From Ammoniphilus resinae (lineage in GTDB: Bacteria; Bacillota; Bacilli; Aneurinibacillales; RAOX-1), in contig NZ_JAGGKT010000001.1 in NCBI RefSeq assembly GCF_017873965.1, positions 248,001-312,000 on the forward strand: 64,000 nucleotides of DNA, in the 5' to 3' direction. Numbering within the stretch: position 1 is the first letter of the stretch; each line of letters begins with the position of its first letter. This document shows positions 44,843-53,509 of this stretch, in pieces. Below the pieces are notes generated by a model. It ran no database searches. It saw nothing but the letters and a program-made list of their open reading frames with translations, and had not been told where the DNA came from. The position numbers were made by a program, and so were the translations under genes.

Positions 44843-46021
44843 ATGTTACCTTTAGAGGGAATCACGGTTGTAGCGATTGAGCAAGCAGTTGCTGCCCCAT
44901 TTGCAACGCGGCAATTAGCAGATCTCGGGGCGAGGGTTATCAAATTGGAACGGCCGGGTGATGGGGATTTTGCCCGTAAATATGACGAAACAGTGAAGGG
45001 CATGTCAAGTCATTTTACATGGTGTAATCGATCGAAAGAATCTCTTACCTTGGACTTGAAAAGCGTTGAAGGAAAGGAAATATTAGTTAAGTTATTGGAA
45101 AAAGCCGATGTATTTATACACAATTTAGCTCCAGGGGCTGTTGATCGTTTAGGTTTTGGAGAGAAAGAACTACGAGAGCAGTTCCCACAGCTGATTATAT
45201 GCAGTATCTCTGGATATGGACAATCTGGACCGTACCGCGATAAAAAAGCCTATGATCTGTTGATTCAATGCGAGGCGGGGCTCGTTTCGATCACGGGTAC
45301 CCCGGAAACGCCATCAAAGGCAGGGATCTCGATTGCCGATATTTGTGCTGGAATGTACGCCTATAGTGGAATATTGACGGCTTTGCTGCAAAGAAAAGAA
45401 ACAGGTAAAGGAACTGTGCTGGAAATTTCTATGCTTGAGGCTTTAGCAGAATGGATGGGATTCCCTATGTATTATGCAGGATATGGTGGAATCGAACCCA
45501 GTCGTACAGGAGCCAGCCATGCTACGATCTACCCTTATGGTGCCTTTGCCAGCAAGGATGGAAAAAAAGTCTTTTTGGGGATCCAAAACGAACGAGAATG
45601 GGTTCGTTTCTGTGAACTAGTTCTTAAAAAACCTGAGCTTGCAATGGATGAAAGGTTTGAAAATAATTTCAATCGATTCCTCAATCAGAAACAATTGCAG
45701 CCTATTATGGAAGACGTGTTTATTACCCTACTTGCTGATGACATCGTAAAGCGGTTGGAGTCAGCCCAAATTGCCAATGCCCGAATGAATACGATGCAAG
45801 AATTCTTCCACCACCCTCAGTTAGAAGCTAGGAATAGATGGAGAAACATTGATACACCGGTTGGTGCTGTAAAAGCACTAATTCCCCCCGTTACGATGGA
45901 GGGGGTTGAGCCCGTGATGAATCCAATTCCGGAAGTTGGCCAACATACGAAACAGATATTGGAAGAGCTTGGATATGACACGAACATGATCAGTCAACTG
46001 TATGAAAAGGTGATCGTATAG
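44843..46021 (+). CDS. CaiB/BaiF (class III) CoA-transferase
   Basis: A 392-residue class III CoA-transferase. The N-terminal PLEGITVVAIEQAVAAPFATRQLADLGARVIKLE (in part), the NRSKESLTLDLKS segment and the catalytic Asp in KKAYDLLIQCEAGL are visible; MEYAYSGILTALLQRKETGKG-like dimer segments follow. Likely substrates are dicarboxylic acids such as itaconate, mesaconate or citramalate, judged from its pairing with a class I hydratase, but this is inference. ATG 44843 with GGAG seven bases upstream is preferred to GTG 44831. A terminator follows. Confidence 0.85.
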   Translation: MLPLEGITVVAIEQAVAAPFATRQLADLGARVIKLERPGDGDFARKYDETVKGMSSHFTWCNRSKESLTLDLKSVEGKEILVKLLEKADVFIHNLAPGAVDRLGFGEKELREQFPQLIICSISGYGQSGPYRDKKAYDLLIQCEAGLVSITGTPETPSKAGISIADICAGMYAYSGILTALLQRKETGKGTVLEISMLEALAEWMGFPMYYAGYGGIEPSRTGASHATIYPYGAFASKDGKKVFLGIQNEREWVRFCELVLKKPELAMDERFENNFNRFLNQKQLQPIMEDVFITLLADDIVKRLESAQIANARMNTMQEFFHHPQLEARNRWRNIDTPVGAVKALIPPVTMEGVEPVMNPIPEVGQHTKQILEELGYDTNMISQLYEKVIV

Positions 46022-46049
46022 TCCCCAGAAGAAAGGACGTGCAAAAAGA

Positions 46050-46076
46050 AAAAAGGGATCCATTTGATCCCTTTTT
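46050..46076. terminator. Bidirectional terminator between CoA-transferase and ytpI
   Basis: AAAAAGGGATC, loop CATTT, GATCCCTTTTT. Confidence 0.88.
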
Positions 46077-46357
46077 CATTGTTGCATATTGGTTTTATAA
46101 AACCGATAATTCTTAATCCCCATCCATAGGTTGAAAATACCTAGTACTCCAAGAAAGATAGCTATTACAACACGAGTGGTCGATAAATCAGGGAAGAGAA
46201 ACTGGTTAATAGAAAATAGAATCAGGGTGCTACCCATGAAGATGTTCATCAAGGATTGTCCAACTTTTCTAGCGAGTGGCTGCTTCACCATCCGGTATTG
46301 AATGCCAAAGGCAACGGTCAGTACAAGGGCGGCTAGGGTTAACCCCGTAAGAAACAT
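46076..46357 (-). CDS. ytpI: YtpI family membrane protein
   Basis: A 93-residue protein with three hydrophobic helices, of the YtpI family judged by length, helices and place beside ytoI. It begins MFLTGLTLAALVLTVAFG after AAGGAAAGGTGAT, so ATG 46357 is chosen; the longer frame to 46432 runs into a palindromic repeat. The segment NIFMGSTLILFSINQFLFP and a final GIFNLWMGIKNYRFYK are typical. Function unknown. Confidence 0.8.
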   Translation of the reverse strand: MFLTGLTLAALVLTVAFGIQYRMVKQPLARKVGQSLMNIFMGSTLILFSINQFLFPDLSTTRVVIAIFLGVLGIFNLWMGIKNYRFYKTNMQQ

Positions 46358-46380
46358 AAAAATCACCTTTCCTTCAAGTA

Positions 46381-46567
46381 GATAACGGAAAAAAGTTCCG
46401 CTATCATCAAAAATCCTGCCCCAAAAGGGCAAATAACGGAAGAAATTTCCGTAAAGAGGGTCTGAAACCGTATTTTAACGCTTATTCGTTGCAATAACGG
46501 AAAAAAACTCCGTTATTTGCCTATTTTCACCTCAGAAAAATTAAATAACGGAAAACTTTTCCGTTAA
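46381..46567. repeat. Cluster of four AACGGAA-type palindromes
   Basis: Copies at 46381-46405, 46432-46452, 46493-46517 and 46544-46567, each close to AATAACGGAAA...TTTCCGTTATT with an A/T-rich centre. They are separated by 26-41 unrelated bases. Two further copies lie at 28963-29028. The gap carries no gene. Confidence 0.75.
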
Positions 46568-46622
46568 CTTCATCGGCGAGATGTCGACCTTGACTTTACC
46601 TAAGTTATTATACTATATCCAA

Positions 46623-46652
46623 CAAAAAAATCCCAACCTTAACAGTTGGGAT
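46623..46652 (-). terminator. Terminator overlapping the end of the kinase gene
   Basis: On the minus strand ATCCCAAC, loop TGTTAAG, GTTGGGAT, then seven T. The stop codon lies within the loop. Confidence 0.85.
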
Positions 46653-47475
46653 CCAAAGCGAGCAACACGCTATTCCGTAATTCTTGAACATCTGAAAAGG
46701 GCATATCAAGTTGAAGGCACCTCCTAATCAAGCTTCGTGTCGCAGGATGTAAGTTCAGTTCTTCCTCCCACCCAAGATCTTCGCTTTCCTCAGAAGATTC
46801 AAAGGTAGTGTACAGGAGAAACAACAGGAAGTGTCCAAGTGCATAAAAATCACTTCTAACCTCAATGGCCCTGCGCAGCTTTTGCTCGATCGGGGAATCC
46901 AGATGAATACCGTGATCATCCGGATCACCAATTCGCCTAGCCAACCCAAAATCAATTAGCCGCAATTGTTGGTTATCATCGACCATTACATTGGGAATTC
47001 GAATATCCCGATGAATCACACCTTGGGTGTGAAGGTATTCAATAGTGTTTAGAAGGGAGATCATGATTTGTAAGGCTTGCTGTTCTGAGAATTTCACATC
47101 CTCATCAAAAATTAGATCCTCGAGATTTTTTCCCGTTACATACTCCATAGAAATAAACAGATTTCCATGATCTTCAAATTTCGTATAAAATTTTGGAATC
47201 GCCGGATGGTTCAATTGTTGAAGAAGCATGGCCTCATAATGATAGGCTTGGATTCCTAATGTTGTACCCTTTTTACTGGGTTTTACTTGTTTTACAACAC
47301 ATTTTTGGCCACTCTGCAGATCTTCACACAAATAGCTAATTCCGTAACTTCCCATTCCCAGAACGTTAATCACTTGATACCGATCAGCAAACACCTTCCC
47401 AACGGCACTCGGCCAATCAATCCAAGCTTCCCATTTCTTCTTCGTCCAATCTTTAAGCCTAGAAAAGTGTTCCAT
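46639..47475 (-). CDS. Serine/threonine protein kinase (single domain)
   Basis: A 278-residue eukaryotic-like kinase without a membrane helix or sensor part. It has the Gly-rich loop GMGSYGISYL, the ATP Lys in CVVKQVK, MEYVTGKNLEDLI at the hinge, the catalytic loop HRDIRIPNVMV and the metal motif IDFGLARR. In the loop, Arg replaces the Lys of HRDLKPXN, unusual for Ser/Thr kinases but HRDXR is found in Tyr and some spore kinases. The Asp, Asn and DFG are kept, so it should be active. It follows the 59-residue basic protein gene in the same direction, with a gap of 14 bases. Its target may be that protein. Confidence 0.85.
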   Translation of the reverse strand: MEHFSRLKDWTKKKWEAWIDWPSAVGKVFADRYQVINVLGMGSYGISYLCEDLQSGQKCVVKQVKPSKKGTTLGIQAYHYEAMLLQQLNHPAIPKFYTKFEDHGNLFISMEYVTGKNLEDLIFDEDVKFSEQQALQIMISLLNTIEYLHTQGVIHRDIRIPNVMVDDNQQLRLIDFGLARRIGDPDDHGIHLDSPIEQKLRRAIEVRSDFYALGHFLLFLLYTTFESSEESEDLGWEEELNLHPATRSLIRRCLQLDMPFSDVQELRNSVLLALDPNC

Positions 47476-47489
47476 ATCGATCTATATTT

Positions 47490-47669
47490 CTAGCTGCTAA
47501 AAAAGCTGAAACTGGACCGTTTCTTTTTATAGTGGGAGTGTCCGTAATAGGAATGACCATGTTTGTTATGCGGATAGTGTTTACGTCCGTGATAGTCACT
47601 GCTGCTGTATTTGTGATATTTGTTGGAGGAACCTAGACCTAGCCATTTTTTAATTAACTTCTTTAACAT
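47490..47669 (-). CDS. Small His/Tyr/Ser/Lys-rich protein (spore-coat-like)
   Basis: A 59-residue protein of very biased composition. A basic amphipathic start (MLKKLIKKWLGLG) is followed by about 40 residues rich in H, Y, S, K and G (SSNKYHKYSSSDYHGRKHYP and GHSYYGHSHYKKKR) and then SSFSFFSS. The style recalls CotG and other phosphorylated spore coat proteins, though there is no clear repeat unit. ATG 47669 is chosen because AAGGAGTGA lies seven bases upstream; the GTG at 47678 lies inside that site. It is transcribed just before the kinase gene. Function is inferred. Confidence 0.7.
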   Translation of the reverse strand: MLKKLIKKWLGLGSSNKYHKYSSSDYHGRKHYPHNKHGHSYYGHSHYKKKRSSFSFFSS

Positions 47670-47740
47670 GATATTCACTCCTTCACCTTTTCTATGGTAT
47701 ACGATAATAAACGGGAAGGAGTTTCAAAATTTAATCAAAT

Positions 47741-48244
47741 CTAGGGCGCTATCGTTTCTACTTTGGCCGTGAAATAAAGATGAACCGTCGTATAAATCGT
47801 AATAGTTTTCAAGTCTAAATGGACGTTTCGGGTACCGATCTTAAATTGCTTGTCTCTAAAATGCTGCCGAAGAAGGAGGTGTAGATCATTCACACTGTTC
47901 AAGGGTTTCCCCTCAAGAAATTTTGTGTCCCGTTTAACCAGCTTAATGACCTCCGCTTCGATAAAGGGGTCTGCTTTGGGTTGGATATCGAGAAGATGAA
48001 TTTCCACATCCTTAACGGCAAGTTGATAGTTTTTCTGTGATTTGGCCTGTTCCTCCTTGTATTTTTGGACGTCCTCCAAGTAGGCTTTGTTTTCATTTTC
48101 CAAACTGTCAATGGTCAGGTGAAGACGATCTAATTCTTTGCCAAAGAAAAGAAGCATAATTAATGCTCCAACAATCATTCCTAGGAAGAAAAACATCTCA
48201 TACTTGATCCACTTTTTGTAGGTGAACGAATTTGGGACCCGCAT
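47741..48244 (-). CDS. ytrI: Sporulation membrane protein YtrI
   Basis: A 167-residue protein with a basic N-terminus, one membrane helix (about 18-38, FFFLGMIVGALIMLLFF), a coiled coil (45-80, LDRLHLTIDSLENENKAYLEDV in part) and a soluble C-terminal domain outside. This matches the YtrI sporulation protein of B. subtilis, which is made under sigma-E. ATG 48244 overlaps the ytrH stop (TAATG), so the longer frame to 48265 is rejected. It is the second gene of ytrH-ytrI. Confidence 0.82.
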   Translation of the reverse strand: MRVPNSFTYKKWIKYEMFFFLGMIVGALIMLLFFGKELDRLHLTIDSLENENKAYLEDVQKYKEEQAKSQKNYQLAVKDVEIHLLDIQPKADPFIEAEVIKLVKRDTKFLEGKPLNSVNDLHLLLRQHFRDKQFKIGTRNVHLDLKTITIYTTVHLYFTAKVETIAP

Positions 48245-48573
48245 TAATCCATCTTCCCCAGCCATTGAATTAATACCGTTCCTGAATGGGCCCCTGCGAA
48301 GGCGCTGATAATCAGAATAATCTGCTTGATGATTGCTGATATCTGTCCTTCGGTGAATACTCTCTCAATTTGCATAAAGGAATCAAAGGTTCCGCCAAGT
48401 GCCCCAACCAATCCCCAAATTTTTAAATTGTCGGCGATTGTGGTCATGTTATAAATCGGCGGCTGGCGAATCAAAAAGGACCCTAATCCTCCCATCAGCG
48501 ATCCCCCAACCACAATGCCAAAGGCGATAAAAAAGTGCAGAAACATATTTGCTAGTAGGCTCACGGAAAACAC
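48244..48573 (-). CDS. ytrH: Sporulation membrane protein YtrH
   Basis: A 109-residue membrane protein with three hydrophobic helices (about 5-32, 50-65 and 80-100). FFIAFGIVVGGSLMGGLGSFLIRQPPIYNM and IWGLVGALGGTFDSF are characteristic of YtrH. The start is GTG 48573; ATG 48549 would remove eight residues but lacks a ribosome site. ytrH and ytrI are a conserved sporulation pair next to dnaE in Bacillales. Confidence 0.85.
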   Translation of the reverse strand: MFSVSLLANMFLHFFIAFGIVVGGSLMGGLGSFLIRQPPIYNMTTIADNLKIWGLVGALGGTFDSFMQIERVFTEGQISAIIKQIILIISAFAGAHSGTVLIQWLGKMD

Positions 48574-48685
48574 ATCCTGTCCTAAGATCCCTATATATTT
48601 ATGGGGGCAGGCTATGAAATATGAATATTTGCTGCATCGGTGTATAATTTAGGGCAAAGAAAGAGTTTGGAAAAGGAGAAACCCC

Positions 48686-51600
48686 ATGCAAGAATTTGTC
48701 CATCTTCGTGTGCACAGTGAATATAGCCTGCTTAAAGGAGCATGCCGTATCGACGAATTGGTACAAAGGGCATCTGAATTAAAGTTGCGCTCACTCGCGC
48801 TTACAGACGAAGGAACGATGTACGGAACGATCCCCTTTTACAAGGCATGTCTTAAAGCCGGTATAAAACCGATCATTGGTATGGAAGTAGAGATGGTAGA
48901 AGGGGATTTGGCGGACCGCCAAATGAAAGATGAAAAGATTAGACAGAAGTTGGTTTTACTTGCTGAAAATCGGACCGGTTATCAAAATCTAATGAATTTG
49001 ACCACTGCTTCACATATGGGGATAACCACAGGCAATCCCAGAATTAACAAACAGATTCTATCCAGGTACAGTGAGGGACTTATTGCGATTAGTCCTTCGT
49101 CCACGGGCCCGATCCAAATGAACCTGGCAAAACGTGAAATAGATAAAGCTTGGGCAATCTGTCAGGAATACCTTAGTATTTTTAGTCATGAGAACTTTTT
49201 TCTTGCCTTAGAAGACCAAGGGCTTGCCGAGCAGCGTGTGTTGAATCAAAGAATCTTGCAGTTTTCCAGCCAATATAACGTTCCATTGGTTGTCACGAAC
49301 AATGTGCATTATGTTGAACAGCGGGATGCTAAAATTCAGGATATTTTGCTTTGTATCGGTAGCGCAAAGCTTGTAAGTGACCCTGACCGGGAAAGATTTC
49401 CAAACGATCAATTTTATTTAAAAAGCAAAGAAGAAATGGTTCGTCTCTTTCCTTATGCGAGGGAAGCGCTACAGAATACCTGGACTATTGCGGAGAGGTG
49501 TAACCTGGAAATCACATTTGGGGAATATATTTTACCTGAATTTCCTGTTCCGGATGGACAATCGGCAAGCATTTATCTTCGTGGGCTTTGTGAAGAGGGG
49601 CTGCGAAGGCGTTATCTACAGCCATCAACTGCGGCCGTGGAGCGTCTAAATTATGAACTCAGGGTTATTGATCGAATGGGTTTCTCGGATTATTTTCTTA
49701 TTGTCTGGGATTTCATGCGATACGCCCATGAGCAGAACATTATAACCGGACCTGGGAGAGGCTCTGCGGCAGGGAGCCTTGTCGCCTATGTTTTACAGAT
49801 AACAAATATTGATCCGTTGAAGTACAAGTTGCTTTTTGAGCGTTTTCTTAACCCGGAAAGAATTAGTATGCCTGATATTGATATCGATTTTGAAGTAGAA
49901 CGTCGCAGCGAAGTCATTTCGTATGTTTCAAGTAAATATGGGAGTGACCATGTAGCACAAATTGTTACTTTTGGAACAATGGCTGCCCGGGCGGCCATCC
50001 GTGATCTTGGCAGGGTCCTGAACTATCCGTTGGATATCGTAGACCAAACAGCGAAGCTGATCTCAGCAAGCACCATCCAAAAGGCACTAATGGAAAACAG
50101 CGAATTAAAAAAGCTCTATGAACAAAATGAGAAGGTCCAAGCCTTGCTTCAAATCGCGCAGAAGATTGAAGGATTCCCACGCCATGTCAGTACACATGCA
50201 GCAGGGATTGTGATTTCGAAGGATCCACTAACAGAACATGTTCCCTTACAAAAAGGAAATGAAGGATTCTCGCTCACCCAGTATCCGATGGAGAATCTGG
50301 AAGAATTGGGCCTCTTGAAAATGGATTTTCTCGGACTGCGTAATTTGACGATCATCGAAGATACCTTGCGTTTCATTGAGCAAAGCAATGGAAAATCCTT
50401 GAAAATAGCTGATATTCCACATGATGATAAAGGCACTTTTGAACTTTTGCAAAAAGGTGATACAACGGGGATTTTTCAATTGGAATCAGCGGGAATGAGA
50501 AATGTTTTGCGTGAGGTGAAGCCTACCTGTTTCGAGGATATTATTGCGATTCTGGCCCTGTATAGACCAGGGCCGATGGAAATTATCCCGAAGTTTGCCG
50601 CTGCCAAAAATGGGCGTGTACCTGTTCGTTATCTACATCCTAACTTAGAGCCGATTCTTGTAGATACCTATGGATTCATTTTATATCAAGAACAAATCAT
50701 GCAAATTGCCTCCAAAATGGCCGGCTACAGCTTGGGACAGGCAGACGTGCTGCGGCGAGCTGTTTCCAAAAAGAAACGGGAAGTGTTAGAAGAGCAGAGG
50801 GCAAGGTTCAAGGATGGATGTGTCCAACAGGGCTACACTGAAAAGTTAGGCCATGAACTTTATGATTTAATTGTTCGCTTCGCAGACTATGGATTTAATC
50901 GGAGCCATAGTGCGGCTTACAGCCTAATTGCTTACCAAATGGCATACTTGAAGGCTAATTATTCGATAGAGTTTATGACTGCACTGCTCGGGATGTCGGT
51001 GGGCAACCCGGTGAAAATAGCAGAGTATGTGGAAGAATCCCGGAAAAAGCAGATCCATATCCTACCTCCAGATATCAACCGTAGTGAAATCTCATTCTCA
51101 ATTCATCAAGGACGTATTCTATTTGGCTTGGCTGCGATTAAACATGTAGGGGTAAATGCGATTCGTGAGATTTTAGCTGAACGAAAGAAGAACGGGTTGT
51201 TTAAGGATATATTTGATTTCTGTCGTCGGGTTGATCTTAGGAACTGTAATCGTCGGGTGATTGAAGCATTGATTCAATGTGGTGCGATGGATTCGATCCC
51301 GGAACATCGGGCCCAAAAATTAAGCATCCTGGATTTAGCCATGGAGAAAGGCGCAAATTGGAAGAAGGAACATGAGTTGGGTCAGTTTAGTTTATTTGCC
51401 GATCCTTCGATCAATCCAGTTGAGAATGGGGAATTTTCTTTTCCGGAGATCCCTCCTTTTACAGCAAAAGAACAATTGGAGTTCGAAAGAGAACTATTAG
51501 GTCTCTACGTTTCAGGGCACCCATTAGATGATTTTGACTATGTTCTTCAACATAAAACAGTTTTACCCATCAATGAACTAGCGGAAAGAAGAAGAAATGA

Positions 51601-52099
51601 AACAGTTCTGGTTGGCGGAATCCTGGTTGATATGCGAATTATTACAACCAAGAAGGGGCAGGCAATGGCATTTGCTTCGCTGAAGGATAAGGTGAAGGAA
51701 ATCGATTTGGTTGTTTTTCCAAATGTGTATCAAACCTACTCTCCTCTTTTACGAAAGGAAGGCTTGCTTCTTGTGCAAGGGAAATTGGAGGAGCAGGGGG
51801 AAGGGGAACTAAAGATCATTGTCTCCAAGATCTGGGATATGACGAAACTGCCAAGACCTAAAAATCAAGGATTATTTATTAGGGTGACAGAAGATCTGGA
51901 GAGTTCGGGAGGGCTTTTGGTACTGCAGCAAAAATTGATCAAGCATCAAGGAAATGTGCCTGTTTTCCTCTATTACGAGACAAAAAAAGTGACAAGACAG
52001 CTGCAGGGAAAATATAGTGTGGAGATAAATGATGTTTTGCTGGAAGACCTGGAAAAGCTTGTAGGACACCAATCTATCCATGTAAAGGAACTTAAATAG
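48686..52099 (+). CDS. dnaE: DNA polymerase III alpha subunit DnaE
   Basis: The 1137-residue DnaE-type replicative polymerase, which in Bacillales extends primers before PolC takes over. It opens with the PHP domain (FVHLRVHSEYSLLKGACRIDEL). Catalytic palm motifs are GPGRGSAAGSLVAY and PDIDIDFEVERR near residue 390. FLGLRNLTIIEDTL, the helix-hairpin region near 770-850 and a C-terminal OB fold (about 960-1060, TVLVGGILVDMRIITTKKG) follow. AAAAGGAGA precedes the ATG. It is divergent from ytrH and followed by the malic enzyme gene, as in B. subtilis. Confidence 0.97.
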   Translation: MQEFVHLRVHSEYSLLKGACRIDELVQRASELKLRSLALTDEGTMYGTIPFYKACLKAGIKPIIGMEVEMVEGDLADRQMKDEKIRQKLVLLAENRTGYQNLMNLTTASHMGITTGNPRINKQILSRYSEGLIAISPSSTGPIQMNLAKREIDKAWAICQEYLSIFSHENFFLALEDQGLAEQRVLNQRILQFSSQYNVPLVVTNNVHYVEQRDAKIQDILLCIGSAKLVSDPDRERFPNDQFYLKSKEEMVRLFPYAREALQNTWTIAERCNLEITFGEYILPEFPVPDGQSASIYLRGLCEEGLRRRYLQPSTAAVERLNYELRVIDRMGFSDYFLIVWDFMRYAHEQNIITGPGRGSAAGSLVAYVLQITNIDPLKYKLLFERFLNPERISMPDIDIDFEVERRSEVISYVSSKYGSDHVAQIVTFGTMAARAAIRDLGRVLNYPLDIVDQTAKLISASTIQKALMENSELKKLYEQNEKVQALLQIAQKIEGFPRHVSTHAAGIVISKDPLTEHVPLQKGNEGFSLTQYPMENLEELGLLKMDFLGLRNLTIIEDTLRFIEQSNGKSLKIADIPHDDKGTFELLQKGDTTGIFQLESAGMRNVLREVKPTCFEDIIAILALYRPGPMEIIPKFAAAKNGRVPVRYLHPNLEPILVDTYGFILYQEQIMQIASKMAGYSLGQADVLRRAVSKKKREVLEEQRARFKDGCVQQGYTEKLGHELYDLIVRFADYGFNRSHSAAYSLIAYQMAYLKANYSIEFMTALLGMSVGNPVKIAEYVEESRKKQIHILPPDINRSEISFSIHQGRILFGLAAIKHVGVNAIREILAERKKNGLFKDIFDFCRRVDLRNCNRRVIEALIQCGAMDSIPEHRAQKLSILDLAMEKGANWKKEHELGQFSLFADPSINPVENGEFSFPEIPPFTAKEQLEFERELLGLYVSGHPLDDFDYVLQHKTVLPINELAERRRNETVLVGGILVDMRIITTKKGQAMAFASLKDKVKEIDLVVFPNVYQTYSPLLRKEGLLLVQGKLEEQGEGELKIIVSKIWDMTKLPRPKNQGLFIRVTEDLESSGGLLVLQQKLIKHQGNVPVFLYYETKKVTRQLQGKYSVEINDVLLEDLEKLVGHQSIHVKELK

Positions 52100-52143
52100 A
52101 GGAGGAACTGCAGAAATCCTCGAAAAAAATCGATTATTTATGG

Positions 52144-52171
52144 TTTACATGGATATAACTTCTGCTATAAT
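52144..52171 (+). promoter_or_regulatory. sigma-A promoter of the malic enzyme gene
   Basis: TTTACA (52144-52149), 16 bases, TATAAT (52166-52171), with TGC just before the -10 as an extended element. Transcription should start near 52179. Confidence 0.75.
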
Positions 52172-52184
52172 AAGAACAAGAAAA

Positions 52185-52201
52185 TAGTGGTCTGACCACT
52201 A
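52185..52201 (+). promoter_or_regulatory. Palindromic operator, FadR/GntR type
   Basis: TAGTGGTCTGACCACTA is a perfect 17-base palindrome about six bases after the expected transcription start. Its core TGGTCTGACCA fits the GntR/FadR-family pattern TNGTNNNACNA and is close to E. coli FadR sites. The FadR-family gene at 53669 is the likely binder. Confidence 0.65.
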
Positions 52202-52222
52202 CAAGAAGGAGAGAAGAGAAGG

Positions 52223-53452
52223 GTGTCACTACGAGACGAAGCACTACACTTGCACAAGGTCAATGAAGGAAAATTGTCGGTCCGTTCTAAGGTTGCAGTA
52301 CAGAATTCAAAGGATTTAAGTCTTGCCTATTCGCCAGGTGTTGCTGAGCCTTGTAAAGAGATCTATAAAGACGAGGCAAAGGTTTTCGATTATACCATGA
52401 AGGGGAATTTGGTAGCTGTTGTTTCTAACGGTACATCTGTACTTGGTCTTGGAAATATCGGACCGAAAGCTGGAATGCCGGTAATGGAAGGAAAAGCCGT
52501 GCTATTTAAAGCGTTTGCAGGAGTGGATGCTTTCCCACTTTGTCTTGATTCAACAGATACTGAAGAGATCATTAAAACAGTTAAGATGCTTACCCCTACA
52601 TTTGGTGGAGTTAACCTAGAAGATATTGCCGCGCCAGAGTGTTTTGAGATTGAAGAAAGACTCAAAAAGGAATGTGACATTCCAATCTTCCACGATGATC
52701 AACATGGTACAGCGATTGTTACGGCAGCTGGGTTAATTAATGCCCTCAAAGTCGTCGACAAACACATTGAGCAAATTAGAGTTGTTGTGAACGGTGCAGG
52801 AGCGGCTGGAATTGCAATTATTAAGCTGCTGCTTAATATGGGTGTAAAAGATATCATTATGTGCGATAGAAGCGGGGTTATTTACGAAGGTCGTCCAAAC
52901 GGAATGAATGCGATCAAGGATGCTGTTGCTAAGCACACCAATCCCCAAAGGTTGCAAGGAACACTTGCCGATGCTATAAAAGGCGCCGATGTATTTGTTG
53001 GTGTTTCTGCAGCAGGTGCAGTAACCAAAGAGATGGTGCAAAGCATGGAACGTGATCCAATCATTTTTGCGATGGCTAACCCAGATCCAGAAATTACACC
53101 AGCTGATGCTAAAGAAGCAGGGGCAAAAGTTATTGGAACAGGTCGTTCTGATTATCCAAATCAGGTCAACAATGTGTTAGCTTTCCCAGGTATCTTCCGC
53201 GGCGCGTTGGATGTTTATGCCACAGAAATTAACGAGGACATGAAAGTTGCAGCGGTCATGGCCTTAGCTGAATTAATCTCTGAAGATGAATTGCATGAAG
53301 ACTACGTGATTCCAAAAGCATTTGACCCAAGGGTTGCCCCACAGGTCGCTGCAGCCGTAGCCAAAGCGGCAATGGATTCGGGAGTGGCTAGGCGTACTGT
53401 AGACCCTGAAGAAGTGAAGCAAAAAACAATTCGTTTAACCTCGATTGAATAG
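52223..53452 (+). CDS. ytsJ: NAD(P)-dependent malic enzyme (YtsJ-like)
   Basis: Oxidatively decarboxylates malate to pyruvate with NAD(P)H. The 409-residue short bacterial form has AYSPGVAEPCKEIY, IFHDDQHGTAIVTAAGLINAL (in part), the Rossmann GAGAAGIAI and VSAAGAV, and MANPDPEITPADA. It starts at GTG with AAGGAGAG upstream. In B. subtilis ytsJ lies in the same place between dnaE and accD. Here a FadR-type palindrome follows its promoter, so it may share control with fatty acid synthesis genes downstream. Confidence 0.95.
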   Translation: MSLRDEALHLHKVNEGKLSVRSKVAVQNSKDLSLAYSPGVAEPCKEIYKDEAKVFDYTMKGNLVAVVSNGTSVLGLGNIGPKAGMPVMEGKAVLFKAFAGVDAFPLCLDSTDTEEIIKTVKMLTPTFGGVNLEDIAAPECFEIEERLKKECDIPIFHDDQHGTAIVTAAGLINALKVVDKHIEQIRVVVNGAGAAGIAIIKLLLNMGVKDIIMCDRSGVIYEGRPNGMNAIKDAVAKHTNPQRLQGTLADAIKGADVFVGVSAAGAVTKEMVQSMERDPIIFAMANPDPEITPADAKEAGAKVIGTGRSDYPNQVNNVLAFPGIFRGALDVYATEINEDMKVAAVMALAELISEDELHEDYVIPKAFDPRVAPQVAAAVAKAAMDSGVARRTVDPEEVKQKTIRLTSIE

Positions 53453-53462
53453 CAAGGCAGCC

Positions 53463-53489
53463 AAAAGAAGGAGTATATGTCCTTCTTTT
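53463..53489 (+). terminator. Hairpin after the malic enzyme gene
   Basis: AAAAGAAGGA pairs with TCCTTCTTTT around GTATATG; the T-run is within the stem, so termination may be partial. Confidence 0.65.
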
Positions 53490-53509
53490 GCTATTGTCGG
53501 GAGTTAATA

